64,000 nt of DNA from Artocarpus heterophyllus (lineage: Eukaryota; Streptophyta; Magnoliopsida; Rosales; Moraceae). Positions 55,867 through 64,000 of the stretch are shown piece after piece. The stretch covers positions 34,127,533 to 34,191,532 of the forward strand of contig CM046354.1 of assembly GCA_025403435.1 (NCBI GenBank). The letters are read 5' to 3'. Under the pieces are notes generated by a model. The model was not told where the DNA came from, did not search any database, and saw only the letters and a list, made by a program, of their open reading frames with translations. Position numbers and translations under genes: made by a program. The stretch's first letter is position 1. Each line of letters starts with the position of its first letter.

Positions 55867-56516
55867 GATGACAAAACAATTTTTGATTGTTTTTGAAAAA
55901 TTTCAGTAGCTCCCTCTTAATATGTGTAGGGTTTTCAAAAATTTTGGAAAAGCACCTTGTCAAGGTGATATTCTCCACTATTTAAATGATAAGATTTTTA
56001 AAAAACTTGAAAGAGCTCCCCCTAAAAAATATGCTTTCCTTTAAAACATCAATTTTCATTGCAAATGCTAAGATACCAATAAAAGATCAAGAAAAAAAAA
56101 TTAAGAATGCAAAGATATAGTAATATCAAAAGTACCACCAACCTTATATCTCCACAATCATCAAACAATCCCCAAATAAAGATAGCAATTATATATAAAT
56201 CATCAAACATCATCCAGAACCACCATCCATATTGCTCCACAATTAAAAATATGCATATTCTCCCCCTTTTTGTCACCAACAAAAAATAAATAAAGGAAAT
56301 TGATATACCAAAAGAAAATACCAAAATAGTAATTGCAAAGGTTTAAATTGTTATAATTCACAAACAAAGTGCATAAAATTTGCAAAGTCAAACCAAAAGA
56401 AAATAGATGAACAAAGAGAAGACATGATGAGGGATCTTATGGTTAGCTCTACGATCCTACACCAAAGGGCATTTGCCGAAGAAGATTAAGGATCTCTTGT
56501 TGATCGGCTTGCAAAT
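55867..56516 (-). other. Non-coding stretch between third ORF and polypurine tract
   Basis: AT-rich sequence of 650 bases. It includes a second polypurine tract (56258-56272). A 91-codon hydrophobic frame (56324 to 56049) could recall an envelope-like membrane segment, but it reads through the second polypurine tract and I do not accept it as a gene. Confidence 0.6.
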
Positions 56517-57515
56517 TTACAATGTCAGCCCCCATCTTTTGCTGCTGCTCAAAGAAGAGTTGTTGGTGTGAGTAAAGCCTTTGAAGAGTGATGGGTCTTC
56601 ATCGTCATCATGGCCACCTTGAGCTTCAATGTTGGCCATCTCTTCTTCTTTTTCTTGAACACCTTGAGGAGCGGCTTGCCCACCGGCGGGCACCCATTGC
56701 CCTTGTACTTCCTCAAATCCCATTTTGCTAATGGTCAGGGCACCGAAAGCATTATAAGGTTTATAGAGAGCCACGCCCTTCTCATCAGCAGTTCGCACAT
56801 TAAATGTATAAAAAAATTTGGTAAGAAGCATTCCATATGGAAAACCCGCACTATTTTTCCCTTCAGCGACATCAATCATCTATCGTACAAACAAAAGGCG
56901 TAAATTTATTCTAGTACCACTAAGGAGATAGTAAATAAGGTTGAGGTCAATAAGCTAGACTTTGTCCTTATGGTAGGCTCTAGGTCAAATGTTGGTGATG
57001 ACAAGCCTATGAAAAACTCGACTCTTAAGAGGTAAAGATGCTGCATTGAGTTTTCTAGGTAGACTGTCATCATCATTCTCAAAAATAATTTTAGTCATAG
57101 TTTCTTTATCAAACATCTAGGTTTTAACTCCATGAATATCCTCACCTTCTAGTGGCATATCAAGTATCTCCCCTATTATGGTTGGTGTTATTTCAATAGT
57201 TCTATTTTTTAATGTCACAACAATTTCAAAGGGATCATAAGATGCTCTAAGGTTGGCATAAAACCCTTTGACAAGCCTAGGATATGTATTTTCCTTCATA
57301 ATCATAATATTTTTCCGTTTAAGCCTATCAAAAAGAAGTTCTATACCAAAGCTAGCAAAATCATCGAAACAAATAAACTTCCCATCAATAATCTTCCTAG
57401 TAGAGAAAAATTTAACATAATTTTCATTTGAAAATTTCTCCAAAGTTACCTCTTTGTTGCTTTCCTTGTGAGCAACGGATTTACTATGCTTGAAAGGATG
57501 AGAGCTTGAAGCCAT
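56517..57515 (-). pseudogene. Third ORF of SIRE-like element: 'putative plant transposon protein' family
   Basis: A 333-codon frame with no frameshift but four in-frame stops (57117-57119, 56985-56987, 56955-56957, 56880-56882). Start chosen at 57515 (MASSSHPFKHSKSV), with ACCAATGGC context and Ser-rich start. Recognisable blocks in order: GKFICFDDFASFGI, YPRLVKGFYANLRASYDPF, LPLKSRVFHRLV, LIDLNLIYYLLSG, PYGMLLTKFFYTFNV, ISKMGFEEVQGQWV. An acidic Glu/Asp tail follows. This block order matches the plant-specific 'putative plant transposon protein' family as I know it (Pfam Transposase_32); its biochemical function is not established. It occupies the position of the envelope-like ORF of other SIRE elements. 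It is probably a captured gene. Confidence 0.65.
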
Positions 57516-57895
57516 TGGTGAATGTAGGAGATAGAACCCAAAATCAAGTAGAAAAATGTAGTTTTGAGAGAGAAAGTGAAGAAGCTTGAGAGAAAAGTGA
57601 GAGAACTTCAAGAGAAGTGCAGAAAAAAGTGAGGAAAGAGATGGTAATTCACAAAATTGATGAAAATTGCAAGAAAATTGAAGAATGGTGGAGTGGGTGA
57701 TGATTTTTGCACTTGAGGGAGAAAGAGACGGCAGTGGAGAGCAAGAAAAACCGAAAGAAATAGGGTTTGCTTAAGTATAGAGGTATATATATCTCGACAG
57801 ATCGGTAGGCTGAACTCTTCCATTTTGACAGGCCGAATTCATTATAATCGGCAGGCTGACCCTAAATGGTCCATAGGCCAATTGCTATAGTCAAG
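57516..57895 (-). promoter_or_regulatory. Putative separate promoter and leader of the third ORF
   Basis: In transcription order: a dyad motif cluster (57895 to 57801, for example ATCGGCAGGCTGAC and ATCGGTAGGCTGAA), a TATATATA box (57792-57784), then AAACCCTA (a telo-box-like element) around 57765, a pyrimidine-rich stretch, and the ATG at 57515. This gene-like order is not expected inside an ordinary copia internal region. No transcript evidence is available. Confidence 0.5.
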
Positions 57896-58082
57896 CTACT
57901 ACTAGAAAAATGCAGAAAAACATTGTTTTGCCCAATTTAAAAACATAAACACATTTCAAAACATTGTGCAAACATGTCTAAACATAAATTAAACATAAGA
58001 ACACAACAAAACACTACATCAACCATTGAGTTCATCAAGATAAGCATTAAGTACATCAATGATCAAGCAAATGCAATTCAAA

Positions 58083-61000
58083 AGGGTCAATGATTCCAAG
58101 TCCTCTTCTAAGATGTGAAAAACCTTCTAGTGCAAGAGGCTTGGTGAAAATATCTACTAGTTGGTCATTTGTGCTAATGAATTCCAATGTGATATCCCCT
58201 CATTGAACATGGTCATGCAAAAAGTGATATCTAATCTCTATATGCTTTGTGTGCGAATGTAGAACCGGATTCTTTGACAAATTGATTGCAATAGTATTGT
58301 CACATAAAATTGGAACATGATCATAGCTTAGACCTAAATCCTTTAGCATTTGCATCATCCAAAGGACTTATGCACAACAACTAGCCACCGATATGTATTC
58401 TGCTTCCACGGTAGAAAGTGCCACCATGGCTTGTTTCTTGCTAAACCATGAAACTAATGCAATCCTCGAAAGTGACAAGTACTACTTGTGCTTTTCCTAT
58501 CAATTATGTAGCCAGCCCAATCGGCATCAGAATAACTTAGCAAGTCTATGTGTGTGCCTTTGGGATACCACAATCCTAGGTTCTTAGTACCACTCAAATA
58601 TCTAAAAATGCATTTAACGGCACTAAAGTGAGATTCCTTAGGATTTGATTGAAATCTTGAACAAACCCTACACTAAACATAAAATTGGGTCTACTAGCAG
58701 TCAAATATAGCAAGGATCTGATCATACCTCTATATTTTGTGATGTCCATCACCTTGCCATCTTTATATTTGTCAAGCTTGATTGAAGAGCTCATAGGAGT
58801 TGGCATTGGCTTAAGATCATCCATTTCGAATTGTTTGAGTAGATCCTTCACATATTTGGCTTGATTTATGAAAATTCCTTCCTTTGTTTGCTTGATTTGA
58901 AGTCCAAGAAAGAAGTTTAATTCTCCCATCATGCTCTTCTCAAATTTGTTGTGCATACACTTAGAAAACTCTTCACAGAGAGTGTGGTTAGTAGCACCAA
59001 AAATAATATCATCAACATATATTTGAACAATGACTAGAACTTCATCCTTGTTTTTGATAAAGAGAGTAGTATCTACTTTTTCAAACACAAAAACCATTTT
59101 TAATCAAAAATTTACTTAGTCTTTCATACCAAGCTCTAGGAGCTTGCTTTAGACCATATAAAGCTTTCTTTAATTTGAAGACATGATCCGGATACTTATG
59201 ATTTTGAAAACCGGGTGGTTGTGCTACATAAACTTCTTCTAAAATGTATCCATTTAAGAATGCATTTTTGACATCCATTTGATAAAGAGTAAAACTCTTG
59301 TAGCATGCAAAAGCAAGTAACATTCTAATGGATTCTAGACGAGCAACCGGTGCAAAAGTTTCTTCAAAATCAATACCTTCTTGTTCATTAAAACCTTGGG
59401 CCACAACTCTAGCCTTGTTTCTTACGACATTACCTTGCCGATCCTTTTTATTTCCAAATACCCATTTAGTCCCAATTACGGATTGAGAACTAGGCTTAGG
59501 AACAAGTTCCCAAACATCATTTCTTTCAAATTGATTTAGCTCTTCTTGCATTGCCAAAGTCCAAAACTCATCATTTTCGGCTTCTTCAAAACTTTTTGGT
59601 TCAATTTGAGAAAGAAAAGCTAATTTGTTGCAAATATTTTTAAAAGATGCTCTAGTTCTTACCCCATGAGTTGGATTATCATGAGCAATAACGTCGGTTT
59701 GAGGGTGATAAGGGTGACACCTCCAATCCTTTGGTAGAGATTGTGACGTACCTTCTTCTTTAGGAGTTTCTTCTAGTTGTTCCTCATTCTTTGGTGAAGC
59801 TTGAATGGAGTCTCCCTTTGTATCCTTTGCATTGTTTTTGATTTCTAGATTCTTCATTTGATTCTCCAAACCTAGATCATCATCATCTTCTATTCTATCC
59901 ATATAAGCATTAGTCTCATCAAAAACAACATGCATGGATTCTTCAACCACAAGAGTTCTTTTGTTAAATACTCTATAAGCTTTGCTAGAGGTAGAATAAC
60001 CAAGAAAAATACTAACATCGGATTTTGAATCAAATTTTTCCAAATTGTCTTTGGTGTTTAAAATAAAACATTTGCAACCAAAGACCTTGAAATAGCAGAT
60101 ATTGGGTTTTCTACCCTTCCAAAGCTCATATGGAGTTTTGTTCATTTTTGGTCTAATAAGAACTCTATTAATCACATAGCAAGAGGTATTAATGGCCTTG
60201 ACCCAAAAATATTTTGGTAAACCATTTTCATTAAGCATAGTCCTTGCCATTTCTTGCAAAACTCTATTTTTCCTTTCAACAACTCCATTTTGTTGTGGTC
60301 TTCTAGGTGCCAAAAAAATATGTTCATAGCCTTACTCATTGCAAAACAACTCAAAGGCATCATTGTCGAACTCGCCTCCATGATCACTTCTAATGGAGGT
60401 GATCATGTAGCCTTGTTCATTTTGAACTCTTTTGCAAAAATATGAAAACATTTGTAAAGCATCAACTTTGTTTATTAAAAACAAAACCCATGTAAATCTT
60501 GAAAAATCATCAACTATAACAAAAGCATATCTTTTACCACCTAGACTTGTGGTCCTAGAGGGGCCAAAAAGATCGATGTGTAAAAGTTGCAAAGGTCTAG
60601 TGGTAGCAATTTTGGAAATGGATTTAAAAGAAATTTTGACTTGCTTTCTGAATTGGCATGCATCACACACTTTGTCTTTTTCAAAACTTAGTTTTTGTAA
60701 ACCATTAACAATATCATTTTTGGAAATTTTTGAAATCAAATGCATGCTTGCATGGCCAAGTCTTCTATGCCATAGCCAAGATTCATCATTTAAAGCCAAA
60801 AAACATTGGTTTTGATTTGAATACTTTTCAATATCAATTGTATAAACATTATTGTGACGGTCACCTATGAACACCACTTCACCATTGCCAACGTTCTCAA
60901 TCAAAAATTTAGAACACTCAAAGATAATCTTATACCCTTTATCACACAATTTACTAATGCTAAGCAAATTGTGTTTCAAATTATCAATCAAGTATACATT

Positions 61001-61268
61001 TTCAATTAAGGTAGAGGAATTGTTATCGATATCACCTATACCAAGGATTCTTCCTTTTGCATTGCCTCCAAAGATAACACTTCCACCTTTCTTCTTAACA
61101 AAGTTGGAGAATAGTGATAAGTCCCCTGTCATATGGTTTGAGCAACCGTTATCTAGGAACCATCTTGCTTTCTCCTTGTTTGGTACCCACAATAAAGATT
61201 CAAGTTTTGATTTTCGGTACCCACATGACCTTGGGTCCATCATTGTTAGTTCTTTTGCGTTTTGGAAC
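58083..61268 (-). pseudogene. pol: pol of the SIRE-like element
   Basis: Protease near 61162-61120: active site reads DNG (61145-61153) where DSG/DTG is expected. GAG-pre-integrase zinc region (WLWHRRLGHA, CDACQFRKQ). Integrase keeps HIDLFGP, SIRSDHGGEF and a Glu in NGVVERKN, but a stop lies near 60332. RT: YQMDVKNAFLNG, ALYGLKQAPRAWY, a frameshift near 59090, then an intact YVDD at 59008-59019 (IYVDDIIFG). RNase H ends near 58083 with HIEIRYHFLHDHV and TKPLALEGF-type blocks, and an in-frame stop lies near 58200. Well conserved but inactivated by a few lesions. Confidence 0.93.
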
Positions 61269-62802
61269 TCACTTGCATTTGATTCCAAAGTAGGCATTTT
61301 TCTTAATTGGACAAGCAAAGGATGTGTGTCCATCTTTGTTGCAATATGTACACACATATTTTGAACTTGTTGATGCTTTGACAAAGTAATTTTTAAAATA
61401 CTTTTGATCAATATATGGTTTATATCCTAAACCACCTTTATTAAAATGCATCTTTGTTCTCCAAGCATTAGCTCAAAATTTTTCTTTCCTTTTGTGAAAT
61501 TCAAAATTGTCTTTGTCAAATCATCAACCTTTTCCTTTAAAGATGCATTTTCAATGATCAAGGAATCATGCATGTTTTTCTCAACTTTCAAACTCTATCT
61601 CTTCTAAAAGCATAGAAATTTTCTTTTTGAGAGAGGAGTTTTTGAGAACTAACTTTTCATAATCTTCATGCAAATCATTAAAAGCACTTTTCAATTCTGC
61701 AATATCTACTTCATTATCGCTATCGAATGAGTAAGAACTGCTTCCCTCATTGTCATCATCTACAGCCATGAAACACATGTTAGCGACTTCTCTTGGTCCG
61801 TCATCATCGGAGTCCTCGGATTCTAGTTCATCCCATGTAACTTGTAGTGCCTTCTTTGACTCCTTTTTACCTACTTTCTTTCTTAAAGGATACTCCGGTC
61901 TTATATGACTGGTTTTCTTACAATCAAAACAAATAATATCATCTTTAGACTTCTCACTTCGATCATTCTTCCTTTTCATACCTTTTCCATGATTGATCTT
62001 ACGATGGAACTTTTTGTGTCTTTTGGCAATCATTGCCAATTCTTCAAGGTCCTTTGAATTGAGGCTATCTTCCTCTTCTTATTCTTCATCATCATCAGTG
62101 AATGAGGCTTTTAGTGCAATCCCTTTCTTTCTTTTGTCGTCTTCTTCTTCTCGTTGGTTTTGTTTCCTTGTGATCTCATGCGTCATGAGTGATCCTATGA
62201 ATTCTTCAATTGGCAATGTTGATAGCTCCTTGGCTTCTTCTAGTGTTGTTCTCTTCACATGCCAAGAAGGTGGTAGTGATCGCACTAGTTTTCTCACCAA
62301 TTCGCTTGTGGTGAAGTTCCTACCAAGGGATTTCAAACCATTAACGATATCAGTAAAACGAGTGTACATATCGATAATAGATTCATGATCCTTCATTTTA
62401 AACATTTCATAATCATGAAGAAGAAAATTAATTTTAGTCTCCTTGACTTGGTTTGTTCCTTCATGAACCACTTCAAGAGTGCGCCAAATTTCTTGTGCCG
62501 TGGTGCAAGATGTGATTCTATTGAACTCATTTCTATCAAGAGCACAATATAAAGTATTTACTGCTTTAGCATTTAAAAAATTTTCTTTTATCGTCATCAG
62601 TATACTCTTTACGTTCTTTACGGACTACACTTTTTTCTACCTCTTTCACAGGTCGAAGAGGACCATTTTCAACCACATTCCAAAGATCAAAATCAACCAA
62701 TTGTAGATAAATGGACATTCTAGTTTTCCAATAATTGTAGTCGGTGCCATTGAAAAATGGAGGTCTATTTGGGGATTGACCTTCTACACTTTGGGTAGCC
62801 AT
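61269..62802 (-). pseudogene. gag: gag of the SIRE-like element
   Basis: ATG read at 62802 (MATQSVEGQSPNRPPFFNGT). A frameshift near 62580 separates the N-terminus from the capsid domain (ALDRNEFNRITSCTTAQEIW, MYTRFTDIVNGLKSLG). A TAA at 62079-62081 interrupts an acidic stretch. The first zinc knuckle reads CFDCKKTSHIRPEY (last Cys replaced). Next come a Ser/Asp/Glu-rich segment and a coiled-coil-like region, then a second, intact zinc knuckle, CTYCNKDGHTSFAC, near 61360-61320. The order is typical of SIRE/Maximus Gag. Confidence 0.9.
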
Positions 62803-62848
62803 GCTCAAGATTGTAAAATCTTTTTGAAAAATTAAAACGAGCTTCCAT

Positions 62849-62859
62849 CTCTAATACCA
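62849..62859 (-). promoter_or_regulatory. Primer-binding site of the SIRE-like element
   Basis: Minus strand TGGTATTAGAG, one change from the initiator tRNA-Met complement, two bases inside the LTR. Confidence 0.85.
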
Positions 62860-62861
62860 AT

Positions 62862-64000
62862 TGTTAGCCCAAGAATAACTACCCAAGAGGGGGGGTGAAT
62901 TGGGTTTTCGAAAACTTTTACAGTTATTGGAAATTTTTTAAAGAAAATGCTTAAGAAGTAAATATGAGAATGAGATAATATGAGCACAACCAAGCAACAA
63001 TTAAGCAGCGATTAAGTAAAGAGTAAGGAGAAGAAATGCAAATGCTATTTATAGTGGTTCAGCCAATATGCCTACGTCCACTGTCACCAAGCTAAACTCC
63101 TTTGCTTGACCTCTTGCACTATTAGACTGTCTTTTCAACACGATCACTCCTTTATACAACTAGTGACTTGCTCAACCCAAGGCTCAACACACCTCACAAA
63201 GTGACAATTTTCCCAGAGAATTCCCTAAAGTTACAAGGCTTTGGAAACCCAACAATGAAAATAATGTGGTTGTAATTTTGGTACACTCACAAAATATACA
63301 CTCCAAAACAAAAGAGATGAAAATACAACTGTGGTACGTGTTTGGAGGTGCGAGCAATTCTCAATTAGAGTATGAAACAATTTTGGCCCAAGAGAATGTG
63401 TGTGTAATGAATGGTTAAGAAGAACAATATAGAATAATGTCAAATTTCACTTGTGTTCCTTCATCATTTATTGCACATTGAATGGATGGGTATTTATAGC
63501 TCCCTAGTGCTTAGAAACATCTGAACACATCAATTTTGAGTCAAACTAGCCATTGCAATTAGAGCTCCAATGGTCAAAAAACTAGCCGTTACAGACAGGT
63601 CGATAGGTGGAAGCTAAGTTCTGTAGGCCAAAGATTGAGGCACTAAAAGTCAAGTTCTCAACAGTCACCAGATCGGCAGGCTGGTTCACAGTTCGACAGG
63701 CCAAACTTTGAACCATCGATAAGCCGAAGATGCCTTCGGTAGGCCGCCAGAGCCTCTACAAAACAGGTTTTAAAAACCCTAAGATCGGCAGGCCGAAGCA
63801 GGGTGTTCGGCAGGCCGATCTTCGAAACTCCAGTAGGACAAATATACCTTCAGCAGGCCGTCAAGGGCTTTGCAGATGAGGGGTTAAAAATCCTCAAATC
63901 AACAGGCCAAAGCATTGTTTTTGACAGGTCGATCATCTTTGACAGGCCGACCAAATTAGGTCAGTAGGCCTATCTGCCTTAGGCCAAAAGACTATGTGAC
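62862..64000 (-). repeat. 5' LTR of the SIRE-like element (partial)
   Basis: Collinear with 54330-55440 and cut by the window end. By comparison with the 3' LTR about 380 more bases should follow. TATA box (minus) at 63491-63499. It contains the best copies of the dyad motif, ATCGGCAGGCCGAA at 63784 and TTCGGCAGGCCGAT at 63806. Confidence 0.9.
63595..63990 (-). promoter_or_regulatory. GGC dyad cluster in SIRE 5' LTR
   Basis: A dozen or more copies over ~400 bases, upstream of the TATA box on the element's sense strand. Some are exact TCGGCAGGCCGA; others carry C-to-T or G-to-A changes. Confidence 0.65.

Larger units (their letters stand above)
54330..64000 (-). mobile_element. SIRE/Maximus-like Ty1/copia element with a third ORF
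   Basis: Minus-strand copia element: 5' LTR from 62862 (outer end beyond the window), primer-binding site 62849-62859, gag, pol, third ORF, polypurine tract and 3' LTR 54330-55849. The Gag with two zinc knuckles and an acidic coiled C-terminus, the pol style (MDVKNAFLNG, YVDDIIFG) and the extra 3' ORF fit the SIRE/Maximus lineage. It inserted into the leader of Copia-A4. Its target duplication cannot be checked because the right flank is outside the window. Confidence 0.92.

Noticed and set aside
56049..56324. 91-codon hydrophobic frame resembling an envelope-like membrane protein
   Set aside because: It reads through the second polypurine tract in very AT-rich DNA, where hydrophobic codons arise by chance. 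No signal peptide or coiled coil.

Overview
This is plant nuclear DNA, most likely from a flowering plant with a large, repeat-rich genome. The signs are Ty1/copia and Ty3/gypsy LTR retrotransposons, a Tekay/Del-type chromovirus with a C-terminal chromodomain, a SIRE/Maximus-type copia element, and primer-binding sites matching plant initiator tRNA-Met. I see no host single-copy gene, tRNA, rRNA or CRISPR array. Nearly every base belongs to a retrotransposon or a fragment of one, and every element is decayed.

Family names used here are local labels. Copia-A is a copia family with ~2.0 kb LTRs (copies 0 to 4 plus a solo LTR). Copia-B is a second copia family with ~1.6 kb LTRs. Gypsy-1 and Gypsy-2 are Ty3/gypsy elements. 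SIRE is the SIRE/Maximus-like element.

Layout: 1-2490 is Copia-A0 (+, truncated). 2481-8784 is Gypsy-1 (-), which lost its 3' half but keeps a 3.3 kb 5' LTR. 8785-9045 is a small Copia-A reverse transcriptase scrap (-). 9046-17472 is Copia-A1 (+), with a solo LTR (11644-13663) in its leader. 17473-52312 is Copia-A2 (-), split by two insertions. The first is Copia-B (+, 19583-37378), which itself contains Copia-A3 (+, 23079-32262). The second is Gypsy-2 (+, 40270-49196), the most complete element. 52313-54329 is Copia-A4 (-, truncated). 54330-64000 is a SIRE-like element (-) whose 5' LTR runs off the window.

The nesting order A1 > A2 > B > A3 is supported by target-site duplications that restore the interrupted host reading frames. 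Each element carried gag (capsid and zinc knuckle) and pol (protease, integrase, reverse transcriptase, RNase H) between two LTRs. All are now broken by stops, frameshifts or deletions, so movement would need proteins from other copies.

Three observations stand out. (1) A 12-bp near-dyad, TCGGC-AG-GCCGA, occurs in clusters in the LTRs of Copia-A, Gypsy-1, Gypsy-2 and SIRE, although they belong to two superfamilies. In Copia-A and SIRE it sits in the same orientation about 100-130 bp upstream of the TATA box, and the gap is 118 bp in three Copia-A LTRs. Copia-B lacks it but has a 38-bp tandem array in the same place. (2) The SIRE element carries a third ORF between pol and its 3' LTR that resembles the plant-specific 'putative plant transposon protein' family. 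It has what looks like its own promoter: motif cluster, TATA, telo-box-like element and pyrimidine-rich leader. (3) All six clear nonsense codons in Gypsy-2, and the loss of one catalytic Asp in its reverse transcriptase, fit C-to-T decay at methylated CG/CHG sites.
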